The notes beneath the pieces are model-generated. The model worked only from the letters and a program-made list of their open reading frames with translations, did no database searches and was not told the DNA's origin. Of a DNA stretch of 64,000 nt, positions 37,181-45,894 are shown one piece after another (the first letter of the stretch is position 1; each line of letters opens with the position of its first letter). The stretch is from the NCBI GenBank assembly GCA_947503925.1, contig CANNFQ010000004.1, forward strand, positions 124,001-188,000. The letters run 5' to 3'. The DNA is from an uncultured Paracoccaceae bacterium. GTDB lineage: Bacteria > Pseudomonadota > Alphaproteobacteria > Rhodobacterales > Rhodobacteraceae. The position numbers were made by a program, and so were the translations under genes.

Positions 37181-38104
37181 ATGGCGGTGACAGACACCGG
37201 ACAGACCGGCGCAGGGGCCAAGAAGCCCTCTCCGCTATTCAAGAATTTGACGGCCAAGATTGCGGCCATTCCGATGATCATGACTGCACTTGTGGTGTTT
37301 ATCGGATGTACGCTCTGGACGATCTATCACTCTTTCACCAAATCGCGTCTTCTGCCCGCCCCCGAAAAATGGGTTGGTTTAGAGAATTACGAACGGCTGT
37401 GGAGCGAGAACCGCTGGATCGTCAGTATCGAGAATCTTGCCATCTATGGCGCCTGTTCCCTGATACTGTCGCTGACGATTGGTTTTATTCTGGCAGCACT
37501 TCTTGATCGGAAAATCCGGTTCGAGAACACGATCCGCACCATTATCCTTTATCCCTTCGCCCTGTCATTTGTTGTGACGGGACTGGTCTGGCAATGGATC
37601 CTGAACCCGCAGCTGGGCTTGCAGAATGTGGTGCGCAGCTGGGGGTGGGAGACATTTACCTTCGATCCCATCAACAACGCCGACATTGTGATCTACGGCA
37701 TCCTGATTGCAGGCATCTGGCAAGGCTCCGGTTTTGTGATGGTGCTGCTGCTGGCTGGCATGCGCGGCATTGACGAGGATGTCTGGAAGGCATCGCGGGT
37801 CGAAGGCATCCCGGCTTGGAAAACCTATATCTTTATCGTGATCCCGATGATGCGCCCGGTTTTTGTAACAGCGCTGGTGATCATCTCTGCGGGGATCATC
37901 AAGGTTTATGACCTTGTTGTCGCCCAAACCTCTGGCGGACCGGGCATCGCGTCCGAAGTACCGGCGAAATACGTCATCGAAAAGATGTTTACCTCGCAGA
38001 ACCTCGGGCTTGGCTTTGCGGCCTCGACGATGATGCTGCTCAGCGTTCTGGTGGTGCTGATCCCCTGGGCCTACCTCGAATTCGGAGGCAAGAAAAATGG
38101 TTGA
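37181..38104 (+). CDS. Sugar ABC transporter permease (MalF-like)
   Basis: 307 residues, six membrane segments. The cytoplasmic coupling loop EDVWKASRVEGIPAWKTYIFIVIP near residues 203-226 is the EAA motif of CUT1 permeases that docks on the ATPase. N-terminal cytosolic tail (TGQTGAGAKKPS) precedes the first helix. Ends 8 bp inside the next permease gene. Forms the inner-membrane channel with the MalG-like partner. Confidence 0.9.
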   Translation: MAVTDTGQTGAGAKKPSPLFKNLTAKIAAIPMIMTALVVFIGCTLWTIYHSFTKSRLLPAPEKWVGLENYERLWSENRWIVSIENLAIYGACSLILSLTIGFILAALLDRKIRFENTIRTIILYPFALSFVVTGLVWQWILNPQLGLQNVVRSWGWETFTFDPINNADIVIYGILIAGIWQGSGFVMVLLLAGMRGIDEDVWKASRVEGIPAWKTYIFIVIPMMRPVFVTALVIISAGIIKVYDLVVAQTSGGPGIASEVPAKYVIEKMFTSQNLGLGFAASTMMLLSVLVVLIPWAYLEFGGKKNG

Positions 38105-39056
38105 TGCAACAGTGAACGCGCAGTCAGGCCCGCGCGGGCCAAAACCCAAACGGGTCATATCCTCCACCAATATCATTATTTACGGCACGCTTTTTGTGGT
38201 CTGCCTCTACTATCTGCTGCCGCTTTACGTGATGATCGTGACCTCGTTGAAGGGCATGCCGGAAATTCGGCTTGGCAACATCTTTGGCCCGCCCGTCGAA
38301 GTTACGTTTGAACCTTGGGTCAAGGCATGGTCCGAGGCGTGTACCGGCATCAATTGCGAAGGGCTGTCGCGGGGGTTCTGGAACTCTGTCTGGATCCTTG
38401 TGCCATCTGTGATCATTTCGATTGCGATTGCATCGGTGAATGGCTACGCCCTTGCCAACTGGCGGTTCAAAGGGTCAGAGGTATTCTTTACCATCCTGAT
38501 CTTTGGGGCGTTCATCCCTTACCAGGTGATGATCTACCCTATTGTGATCATCCTGCGTGAAAGTGGTGAGGGGATCACATGGTTCTTGCGACTGTTTAAC
38601 GAAGATGCGTCTGCATTCCGATTGATGGGGTCACTTTCGGGCCTTGTGATCGTGCACACGATCTTTGGGATGCCGATCCTGACACTGTTGTTCCGCAACT
38701 ATTTCACCTCCGTCCCGGAAGAATTATTCAAGGCTGCCCGCGTCGATGGTGCAGGGTTCTGGGGGATCTATTTCCGGATCATGCTACCGATGTCGCTGCC
38801 GATCTTTGTTGTCGCGATGATCTTGCAGGTCACGGGCATCTGGAACGATTTCCTGTTCGGCGTGATCTACACCAAGCCGGAAACATATCCGATGACGGTG
38901 CAGCTCAATAACATCGTGAATTCGGTTCAGGGTGTGAAAGAATACAACGTCAACATGGCCGCCACCCTTCTTACCGGTCTTGTCCCACTCGTCATTTACT
39001 TCGCTTCCGGCAAACTTTTTGTCCGAGGCATCGCAGCAGGAGCCGTCAAAGGATGA
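38097..39056 (+). CDS. Sugar ABC transporter permease (MalG-like)
   Basis: 319 residues with six membrane segments. EAA loop EELFKAARVDGAGFWGIYFRIMLPMSLP near residues 206-233. It overlaps the upstream permease by 8 bp and the ATPase gene by 4 bp, so the three are coupled. A cysteine-bearing loop (EACTGINCEG) in the first periplasmic part is longer than in MalG and is common in glucose-type members. Confidence 0.9.
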   Translation: MVDATVNAQSGPRGPKPKRVISSTNIIIYGTLFVVCLYYLLPLYVMIVTSLKGMPEIRLGNIFGPPVEVTFEPWVKAWSEACTGINCEGLSRGFWNSVWILVPSVIISIAIASVNGYALANWRFKGSEVFFTILIFGAFIPYQVMIYPIVIILRESGEGITWFLRLFNEDASAFRLMGSLSGLVIVHTIFGMPILTLLFRNYFTSVPEELFKAARVDGAGFWGIYFRIMLPMSLPIFVVAMILQVTGIWNDFLFGVIYTKPETYPMTVQLNNIVNSVQGVKEYNVNMAATLLTGLVPLVIYFASGKLFVRGIAAGAVKG

Positions 39057-40132
39057 CATATTCCGTTGAAATCAAACAACTCGACCTCGCTTTCGGGGCT
39101 GTCAAAGTCCTGCAAGGGCTGGACCTGAATATCAACGAAGGCGAGTTTCTTGTGCTGCTGGGGTCGTCAGGCTGTGGCAAATCCACATTGCTGAACTGTA
39201 TCGCTGGTTTGTTGGAAATCACTGACGGTCAGATTTACATCAAGGGTGAAAACGTCACCTGGGCCGAACCGTCAGAGCGGGGCATCGGCATGGTGTTCCA
39301 ATCCTATGCACTTTATCCGCAGATGACGGTGAAGGGGAATCTGTCATTCGGCCTGAAGAACGCAAAAGTGCCAAAGGACGAGATCGAAAAACGCGTCGCC
39401 CGTGCCGCTGAAATCCTGCAAATCGGGCCGCTTTTGGACCGGAAACCGGGTGCCTTATCCGGTGGGCAGCGGCAGCGTGTTGCCATCGGTCGCGCGCTGG
39501 TGCGCGATGTGGATGTGTTCCTGTTCGACGAACCGCTTTCGAACCTTGATGCCAAGCTGCGGGTGGATTTGCGGGTTGAGCTGAAGCGACTGCACAATCA
39601 GCTTGAAAACACGATGATCTACGTGACCCATGACCAGATCGAAGCGATGACCCTGGCTGACCGTATCGCGATCATGAAAGGCGGGCAGATCATGCAATTG
39701 GCCAGCCCGGACGAGATCTATAACAGGCCGCGCAACCTTTATGTTGCGGATTTTATCGGTTCCCCCTCAATGAACTTCATCGAAGGGCATCTGGAGGGTG
39801 GCAGTTTCAAAGTTGATGACATGGTTCTGCCCATGGATGGCTATGACTTTGCGGCGCCGCAGACGGCTGACCGGCCCGCAACAATTGGCATTCGGCCCGA
39901 ACATGTGGTGACGGGTGAGCTTGTCCCAAATGCACCTTTGCAGTTCACCGTCGATGTCGATCTGGTGGAACCGATGGGGTCGGACACGCTCGTCTATGCA
40001 AAACTGGGCCAGCATCCGTTCCGCATTCGGATGGATGGTCAAGCCAAGGTCACAGTGGGTGAAACCATTGCAATCGGGGTGGACCCATCGCGGGCATCCC
40101 TGTTTGACAAGGCGACCGAGGACCGTTTGTGA
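39053..40132 (+). CDS. Sugar ABC transporter ATP-binding protein (MalK/UgpC-like)
   Basis: 359 residues. Walker A GSSGCGKSTLLN near 37, Q-loop VFQSYALYPQM near 81, signature LSGGQRQRVAIGRAL near 133, Walker B VFLFDEPLSNLDAKLR near 154, switch VTHDQIEAM near 189. The C-terminal 120 residues are the TOBE/regulatory domain of MalK-type ATPases. It powers the CUT1 importer. The stop region overlaps a GTG that opens a short unrecognised frame downstream. Confidence 0.92.
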   Translation: MTYSVEIKQLDLAFGAVKVLQGLDLNINEGEFLVLLGSSGCGKSTLLNCIAGLLEITDGQIYIKGENVTWAEPSERGIGMVFQSYALYPQMTVKGNLSFGLKNAKVPKDEIEKRVARAAEILQIGPLLDRKPGALSGGQRQRVAIGRALVRDVDVFLFDEPLSNLDAKLRVDLRVELKRLHNQLENTMIYVTHDQIEAMTLADRIAIMKGGQIMQLASPDEIYNRPRNLYVADFIGSPSMNFIEGHLEGGSFKVDDMVLPMDGYDFAAPQTADRPATIGIRPEHVVTGELVPNAPLQFTVDVDLVEPMGSDTLVYAKLGQHPFRIRMDGQAKVTVGETIAIGVDPSRASLFDKATEDRL

Positions 40133-40462
40133 CAGATCAAAGGGCCATATCACGCAACTTTACGTTGACAGACGCCGATATGGGCTTGATCCTGCCAAGT
40201 GATGATACCGATTTCACCTTTAGGGTGAACAACCGGATAATCCTGCGTCACAGACGCGATGCAGGATTCACCGCGTGTCGCTCACGGGCACAGCGCGGGT
40301 GGGAAATAACATTGGCAACGCGGCGCTCACTCCGCCATCTTTGTCAGTGCCGCCAAGCAGGAGGCCCACCCGTTCCCGCGCGCCCCTCACTTGCCAAAAC
40401 CGAATTTCACGCAGCGCGCCCCGCGCCGCGTCACGCTTAGCTCACTTTGTGAAGGACAAACG
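40133..40462 (+). other. 330-bp gap inside the sugar operon, two hairpins, no supported gene
   Basis: Too long for a normal operon gap. It holds TTCACC-N5-GGTGAA (40213-40229) and nested pairs AATCCTGC/GCAGGATT (40239-40268) with GCGTC-ACA-GACGC inside. A frame starting at GTG 40129, overlapping the ATPase stop, runs 103 codons; the first 45 codons read normally but the rest is arginine/proline-rich. It may be a decayed gene or a long regulatory spacer. Confidence 0.45.
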
Positions 40463-41209
40463 ATGCCTCAGATAGCATATCAATTGTATTGTTCACGGAA
40501 CTTCCCGCCACTGGGCGACACGCTGCAAATGCTTGCGAAAGCAGGGTACAGCCATGTCGAAGGTTATGGCGGGCTGTTTGATGATCTGGATGGGCTGCGC
40601 GCAGGGCTGGACGCAACCGGCCTGCAAATGGCAAGCAGCCATTTCGGGTTGGACATGGTCGAGGATGACCTGCCCGGCACGCTGAACATCATTAGGACGC
40701 TGGGGATCAAGAAGGTTTTCATTCCCTATCTGGACGCCGATCAAAGGCCGACAGACGCAGCAGGCTGGACGGCATTCGGCAAGCGGCTCGCACAGGCGGG
40801 CCGCCCGTTGAAGGACGCAGGTGTCGCCTTTGGCTGGCATAATCACGACTTTGAATTTGTCGCGACTGAGGGCGGTGCCTTGCCATTTGACCTGATCGCG
40901 GGCGCATCTGATGACCTCGCGCTGGAACTGGATCTGGGGTGGATCAGGGTCGCCGGGTTGGAGCCCGTCGACTGGATCAACAAATATGCCGGCCAGATCA
41001 GTGCCGTGCATATCAAGGATATCGCGCCAGAGGGTACCTGCACGGATGAAGATGGTTGGGCCGATGTTGGCCACGGGACCATGGAATGGGCACCGATCCA
41101 TGCCGCGCTGCAAGCCGCGCAATGCACGCATTACGTGATCGAACATGACAACCCGAATGACGATACCCGGTTTGCGACCCGCAGCTTGGCCGCGATCCGG
41201 AACTTTTAA
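40463..41209 (+). CDS. Sugar phosphate isomerase/epimerase (xylose isomerase-like TIM barrel)
   Basis: 248 residues from ATG 40463 with GAAGGA upstream. AP endonuclease family 2 barrel: GYSHVEGYGG near 27, AFGWHNHDFEF near 126 and LELDLGWIRVAGLEPVDWI near 156, ending CTHYVIEHDNPNDDTRFA. The His, Glu and Asp residues of the metal site are visible. It acts with the dehydrogenase that follows 10 bp later; many CUT1 operons in this order carry this pair to isomerise or epimerise an oxidised sugar. Confidence 0.85.
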   Translation: MPQIAYQLYCSRNFPPLGDTLQMLAKAGYSHVEGYGGLFDDLDGLRAGLDATGLQMASSHFGLDMVEDDLPGTLNIIRTLGIKKVFIPYLDADQRPTDAAGWTAFGKRLAQAGRPLKDAGVAFGWHNHDFEFVATEGGALPFDLIAGASDDLALELDLGWIRVAGLEPVDWINKYAGQISAVHIKDIAPEGTCTDEDGWADVGHGTMEWAPIHAALQAAQCTHYVIEHDNPNDDTRFATRSLAAIRNF

Positions 41210-41219
41210 GGAAAACCAC

Positions 41220-42338
41220 ATGACACAACTTGGCGTTGGCATCATCGGATGCGGCAATATCTCGACCGCCTATTGCAGGCTGGCCCCGATTTTCAAATCA
41301 CTGTCGGTCAAGGCAGTGGCAGATATCAACATGGATGCGGCACGGGCGCGGGCGGCAGAATTTGGTTTGCGGGCGGACACCGTCGATGATCTGCTAAAGG
41401 CGGATGACATTGATGTGGTTGTTAACCTGACAATCCCCGCCGTGCATTTTGCTGTCACCAAAAGCATTCTGGAGGCGGGTAAGCACGCTTATTCCGAAAA
41501 ACCGCTGGTCCTGACATTGGAAGAGGCGGAAACACTACGCGAACTGGCCGCATCACGTAACTTATCCATCGGCTCGGCGCCTGATACGTTTCTTGGCGGC
41601 GCGCATCAGCAGGCACGTGCGGCGATTGACGCGGGCGATGTGGGCAAAATTATCGGCGGCACTTGCCATGTCATGGGGCATGGAATGGAAAGCTGGCACC
41701 CCAACCCCGATTTCTTTTACCAGCCGGGGGCGGGGCCGATCCTTGATATCGGGCCTTACTACGTGACGAATCTGCTGCAACTGATTGGGCCGGTAAAATC
41801 CGTCGCGGCCTTGGCAAGCACGACCTTCCCTGAACGGGTTATCGGTAATGGTGACCGCAAGGGCGAAAAAGTGCCGGTTGATACCCCCACTAACATTCAC
41901 GCACTGCTCGAATTCGCGAACGGGGCAACCGTGACACTGGGGGCCAGTTGGGATGTCTGGGCCAACCGGCATAGCAATATGGAATTATATGGCGAGGTTG
42001 CATCACTATTTGTGCCGGACCCAAATTTCTTTGGCGGGGACGTCGAAATCGGCGGTCAGGAGCAGCAGATCACGGCTTTGCCGGAATGGGATCACCCGTT
42101 CAGTATCGTCAATGATGGTGATCAGGCCAATTATCGATGTGCCGGGCTGGCTGATATGGCCGCTGCAATCGCCGAAGGGCGGCCACATCGGTGCAGTATC
42201 GATTTAGCCGTGCATGCCGTTGATGTGATGACGAGCATCCTCAGATCTGGCGAGGAGAGGCGATTTATCGACCTGTCCACAACATGCACCCGACCAGCGG
42301 CATTATCGCCAGAGGAGGCGCGGGCGTTACTGGCCTAA
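41220..42338 (+). CDS. Gfo/Idh/MocA-family sugar oxidoreductase
   Basis: 372 residues from ATG 41220. Rossmann N-terminus LGVGIIGCGNISTAYCRLAPIFKSL and the catalytic Lys in YSEKPLVLTLEEAETL near residues 94-109. The C-terminal alpha/beta domain includes GPILDIGPYYVTNLLQLIGPV near 171-191. It oxidises or reduces a sugar or inositol-like ring with NAD(P). Together with the TIM-barrel protein it would convert the imported sugar. Last gene of the operon; a dispersed repeat follows on the other strand. Confidence 0.88.
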   Translation: MTQLGVGIIGCGNISTAYCRLAPIFKSLSVKAVADINMDAARARAAEFGLRADTVDDLLKADDIDVVVNLTIPAVHFAVTKSILEAGKHAYSEKPLVLTLEEAETLRELAASRNLSIGSAPDTFLGGAHQQARAAIDAGDVGKIIGGTCHVMGHGMESWHPNPDFFYQPGAGPILDIGPYYVTNLLQLIGPVKSVAALASTTFPERVIGNGDRKGEKVPVDTPTNIHALLEFANGATVTLGASWDVWANRHSNMELYGEVASLFVPDPNFFGGDVEIGGQEQQITALPEWDHPFSIVNDGDQANYRCAGLADMAAAIAEGRPHRCSIDLAVHAVDVMTSILRSGEERRFIDLSTTCTRPAALSPEEARALLA

Positions 42339-42380
42339 AGATCGACGCCTCGCTCCGGATCCCATAGGCTTTCGCCTTAG

Positions 42381-42466
42381 CCTCGAATCGTTTGTTCCCT
42401 GCCTTTCGCGGCGCTCGAACACGAATAACGATGCGCAATGTCTTAGGGCAAAGTCGAAACGCCTTA
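42381..42466 (-). repeat. Dispersed 80-bp repeat, copy A
   Basis: Read on the minus strand it begins with the TAA stop of the 42464-42868 gene (TAAGGCGTTTCG) and runs to CGATTCGAGG. Copy B at 57949-58027 starts on the ctpA stop in the same way. By eye about three quarters of bases match over 78 positions, with one 8-base gap. The two copies are on opposite strands. Confidence 0.7.
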
Positions 42467-42868
42467 GCCAACCATGCGCAAAACGGGGCTGTCATTGGCA
42501 ATCGGTTCGCCAAACTGTCGCATCAGTTGGGCATGGCGATGACCCAGATCAGCAGCGCTGCAAATATGATCGCCATTCAGGTCATGAAGGCTGAGCCCGC
42601 CGCCACGCCGCACAAACTGATAGCCCTTGCGGCGCATCCGGCGTTGCAGATCCTGCCAATCAACGGCGTCACGCACGTCTTCCTCCAGCTGGAACCGTAG
42701 CGGCGCAAGCGTCTTTTCCAATCGCAAGCTGCGCGCATGTTTGCGGCGGCGCAAATCATTGTGCAATGCCTCACGCACAAGATCGCAAATTGTCAATTCA
42801 TCCCGCCCGCCCAGGTGTTCCAGGGCGTCGGCCAATTCGGGGGTCAAACCAAGCACTATCTGTTTCAT
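42464..42868 (-). CDS. Hypothetical protein with ribbon-helix-helix-like N-terminus
   Basis: 134 residues from ATG 42868. MKQIVLGLTPELADALEHLGGRDELTICDLVREALHNDLRRRK reads like a ribbon-helix-helix DNA-binding start. The C-terminal GYQFVRRGGGLSLHDLNGDHICSAADLGHRHAQLMRQFGEP resembles a short domain I associate with conserved Rhodobacteraceae proteins, but I cannot name it. It may be an antitoxin or small regulator; no toxin partner is adjacent. Its stop codon lies in the dispersed repeat. Confidence 0.65.
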   Translation of the reverse strand: MKQIVLGLTPELADALEHLGGRDELTICDLVREALHNDLRRRKHARSLRLEKTLAPLRFQLEEDVRDAVDWQDLQRRMRRKGYQFVRRGGGLSLHDLNGDHICSAADLGHRHAQLMRQFGEPIANDSPVLRMVG

Positions 42869-42902
42869 CTGGACATAACATGGGCTTATGATGAAGAAAC
42901 CG

Positions 42903-44090
42903 TTAAAGCCCAGCATCTGCCGCGATCTGAGCGCGGCTTTTTCGTGCGCGTTCGGTCGCAGACTTCAATTGTCCACAGGCGGCCATGATATCTTCGCCCC
43001 GGGGCCTGCGGACGGGCGAGGCATAGCCAGCATTGTAAATGATGTCAGCAAAAGCGCGGATGCGGTTGTTTGAGGACCGTTTATAAGGTGCGCCGGGCCA
43101 TTCGTTGAAGGGGATCAGGTTGATCTTGGCTGGAATGCCATCAATCAACTTGATCAGACGGCGTGCGTCGTCATCACTGTCATTGATCCCGTCCAGCATC
43201 ACATATTCAAAAGTTATGCGTTCTGAATTGGATACTTTGGGATAAGCGCGCAGCGCCTCCAGCAGCGTTTCGATGTTCCAGCGCTTGTTGATCGGCACCA
43301 GCGTATTGCGCACATCATCCGTTGTGGCGTGAAACGACACCGCCAATTGGCAGCCGATTTCTTCTGCTGTGCGCGCAATCTCGGGGACAACACCCGAGGT
43401 CGACAGCGTGATCCGGCGGCGCGATAGTTGGATACCATGCGGATCCATGGCGATCTTCATCGCGTCGCGCACGTTTTCAAAATTATAAAGCGGCTCCCCC
43501 ATACCCATCAGCACGATATTCGACAAAAGGCGGCTTTCATCGGTGCGCGTGCCGGGCTTGGGCCACTCGTCCAGATCATCACGAGCCAGCATGACCTGCC
43601 CGATAATCTCGCCTGCTGTCAGGTTGCGGACCAGCTTCTGGGTGCCAGTATGGCAAAATGAACAGGTCAGGGTGCAACCAACCTGGGACGAGATGCACAA
43701 GGTGCCGCGATCCGTTTCGGGGATGTAGACAACCTCAACCTCATGACCGCCAGCGATGCGGCATAGATATTTGCGTGTGCCATCCTCGGACACCTGCCGT
43801 GTCACCACCTCGGGCAATTCAAGGACAAAATTCTCGGCCAGCATGGCGCGGTAGTCTTTCGCCAGATTGGTCATTTCCGCAAAGTCGCGCACGCCCCAAT
43901 GGTAGACCCATTGCCAGACCTGGCTGGCGCGCATCTTGGCCTGCTTCTCCGGCGTGCCTGCCCCGATCAACGCGTCGCGCAATTGGTCGCGGGACAGGCC
44001 AATAAGGTTCATCGGCCCATCCGGCATCTTGCGTGGAATGGTCATCACGTCCTGGGTAATCGGTGCCTTGGCGTCCATCGGGTTAATCAT
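42903..44090 (-). CDS. rlmN: 23S rRNA and tRNA adenine-C2 methyltransferase RlmN
   Basis: 395 residues. Radical-SAM cluster motif in [14 protein letters not shown] with Cys139, Cys143 and Cys146, the KYLC and [12 protein letters not shown] blocks, and the conserved C-terminal Cys in [10 protein letters not shown] that forms the methyl-enzyme disulfide. It methylates A2503 of 23S rRNA and A37 of some tRNAs. A second in-frame ATG four codons later is an alternative start. A strong terminator of the gene upstream lies 33 bp before it. Confidence 0.95.
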   Translation of the reverse strand: MINPMDAKAPITQDVMTIPRKMPDGPMNLIGLSRDQLRDALIGAGTPEKQAKMRASQVWQWVYHWGVRDFAEMTNLAKDYRAMLAENFVLELPEVVTRQVSEDGTRKYLCRIAGGHEVEVVYIPETDRGTLCISSQVGCTLTCSFCHTGTQKLVRNLTAGEIIGQVMLARDDLDEWPKPGTRTDESRLLSNIVLMGMGEPLYNFENVRDAMKIAMDPHGIQLSRRRITLSTSGVVPEIARTAEEIGCQLAVSFHATTDDVRNTLVPINKRWNIETLLEALRAYPKVSNSERITFEYVMLDGINDSDDDARRLIKLIDGIPAKINLIPFNEWPGAPYKRSSNNRIRAFADIIYNAGYASPVRRPRGEDIMAACGQLKSATERARKSRAQIAADAGL

Positions 44091-44122
44091 CCATGCAGGT
44101 TAAGCTGTGCATATAAGAGAAA

Positions 44123-44150
44123 GGGCCGGTTTTCACAAGAAAACCGGCCC
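44123..44150 (-). terminator. Terminator of the IalB-like gene
   Basis: GGGCCGGTTTTC and GAAAACCGGCCC form a perfect 12-bp stem with a 4-base loop; on the minus strand TTTCTCTT follows. It lies 26 bp past the stop of the IalB-like gene. Confidence 0.85.
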
Positions 44151-44175
44151 AAACAACAAGAAGAATTAGGTTGGC

Positions 44176-44706
44176 TTAGCCCGCGCAGCGTTTTGCGGCT
44201 TCTTCAACAGCGGCGGTAAAGCCCAGCAGGCTGAACGTGTCCTCGGTCCGGGTGCCACGGCCAGAACGGCCAACGGCCACGGCATTGGCGCCACGCTTCA
44301 TTGCGGCTACGAATTTCGCATCGTCTTCGGGTGTGGCAGGCCAGGCTGTCTCGCCTTCGGTAAACATCTGAAAGGTCGTGGTGCCCACGGTAAGTTCCAC
44401 CGTTGACCCGCTGGCAAAAGGATAGCCGCCGGCAAACATCACTTGCCCGGTGACATTTTCGCTGGGGCGGTAGAAGACGATCAGGCGAATATCGCCACGG
44501 CGGACGGTCACTGCCGACCCATCACGGGTATTCACCGATTCCTTGGGCGCGGATACGGCCCAGCATTCGGTTGGGTCGCTCTCAACAAAAACGCTCCAGT
44601 CGGTATTGGCTGCCACACGGCTGTCGCTGACTTCTTGCGCCGCACCGGTGGTTGCCCAAACCAGTAAACCTGTCACGCCAATTGCGCGAAAAATATTTGA
44701 AATCAT
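44176..44706 (-). CDS. Invasion-associated locus B (IalB)-family exported protein
   Basis: 176 residues from ATG 44706 with GGAGG upstream; the frame extends upstream without support. Signal peptide: a short basic start, IGVTGLLVWATTGAAA-like core, cleavage near residue 22. The mature part WSVFVESDPTECWAVSAPKESVNTRDGSAVTVRRGDIRLIVFYRP matches IalB-type periplasmic or surface proteins; the name comes from Bartonella, but most members are in free-living bacteria with unknown role. A strong terminator follows. Confidence 0.8.
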   Translation of the reverse strand: MISNIFRAIGVTGLLVWATTGAAQEVSDSRVAANTDWSVFVESDPTECWAVSAPKESVNTRDGSAVTVRRGDIRLIVFYRPSENVTGQVMFAGGYPFASGSTVELTVGTTTFQMFTEGETAWPATPEDDAKFVAAMKRGANAVAVGRSGRGTRTEDTFSLLGFTAAVEEAAKRCAG

Positions 44707-44901
44707 GTCACAGCCTCCAAGCTGTCCTTGCCTCTGGATGTCCCTGTTTTTGCCATGGCGCATCTGCGGCACACCTTTTCGACTGGCAGGAACTGTTTCA
44801 ACTCGATAGCCATAAGCGTAGCAAAAAACCGCCAGCGGGGGAAAGCCCCAAACGCGACGACAACTACGCAGACGACATATACAACCCAAAAAGGCAAAAA
44901 A

Positions 44902-45891
44902 ATGGCGAATCCCGTTGATCTGGTTGAAGTGTGGCGCGGTGATCTATTGGAATCTGTTCATCAAGGCCATGCTGTAGTTTGTGATGACACAGGCGAGGTG
45001 GTTGCCGCATGGGGCGATCCGACAGCAACGATCTATCCGCGTTCATCCTGCAAGATGGTGCAGGCGCTGCCCCTGCTGGAAAGCGGAGCGGGAGCGAACC
45101 TGACCGACGAACAACTCGCCCTGGCCTGTGCATCGCATAATGGGGCGGCGATCCATACGGACCGGGTGCAGGCCTGGTTGAACGATCTGGACCTGACCGA
45201 TGACGCCTTTCGCTGCGGCCCACAGATGCCCGCTGACAAGGAGGCAAGTTATGGGCTGATCCGCGCGCATGAAAAACCATGCCAGTTCCACAATAACTGT
45301 TCGGGCAAACATGCAGGCTTCCTGACGCTGACGAAACATCTGCACGCGGGTCCTGATTACGAACTGATCGACCATCCCGTGCAACAAGCCTGCAAGGCGG
45401 CGTTTGAGGAGGTCACGCAGGAAACCAGCCCGATGTTCGGGATCGATGGCTGCTCTGCCCCCAACCATGCCTGCACGGTGCATGGGTTGGCACGGGCAAT
45501 GGCGTTCTTTGCCAGCGCGGGTGACCGGGCGGATACGCGCAGTCAGGCTGCAGCCCGGTTAACGACGGCCATGGCGACCTATCCGGAGCTGGTGGCCGGG
45601 GAAACCCGTGCCTGCACCGATCTGATGCGCGCGATGGATCACAAGGTTGCCGTTAAAACCGGGGCCGAGGGCGTTTTCATCGCCATCGTCCCGGAAAAGC
45701 GGCTGGGCGTTGCCCTGAAGATCGCTGACGGTGCGACCCGGGCGAGCGAGGCCGCAATCGCCGCAATATTGGTCAAACTGGGTGTCCTGAACCCTGAACA
45801 CCCGGCGGCGAAGGCACGCATGGCACCGCCGGTGAAAAACTGGCGCAAGACGGTGACCGGGCATATCCAACCTGCGAAGGCTTTGCTGTAG
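44902..45891 (+). CDS. L-asparaginase II-family protein
   Basis: 329 residues from ATG 44902, with AAAGGC upstream. The frame is open back to 44728 but that part is unlike the family. Conserved blocks: VEVWRGDLLESVHQGHAVV near the start, IYPRSSCKMVQALPLLESG near 44, HNNCSGKHAGFL near 131, GIDGCSAPNHACTVHGLARA near 176. This is the thermolabile asparaginase II family of rhizobia type; several members prove to be asparaginases with unusual zinc-linked sites. Stop is 3 bp before the methyltransferase start. Confidence 0.85.
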   Translation: MANPVDLVEVWRGDLLESVHQGHAVVCDDTGEVVAAWGDPTATIYPRSSCKMVQALPLLESGAGANLTDEQLALACASHNGAAIHTDRVQAWLNDLDLTDDAFRCGPQMPADKEASYGLIRAHEKPCQFHNNCSGKHAGFLTLTKHLHAGPDYELIDHPVQQACKAAFEEVTQETSPMFGIDGCSAPNHACTVHGLARAMAFFASAGDRADTRSQAAARLTTAMATYPELVAGETRACTDLMRAMDHKVAVKTGAEGVFIAIVPEKRLGVALKIADGATRASEAAIAAILVKLGVLNPEHPAAKARMAPPVKNWRKTVTGHIQPAKALL

Positions 45892-45894
45892 GTA

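Noticed and set aside
40129-40440. 103-codon GTG frame after the sugar ATPase gene
   Set aside because: Second half is arginine/proline-rich, no family match; kept as part of the unexplained gap, not as a gene.
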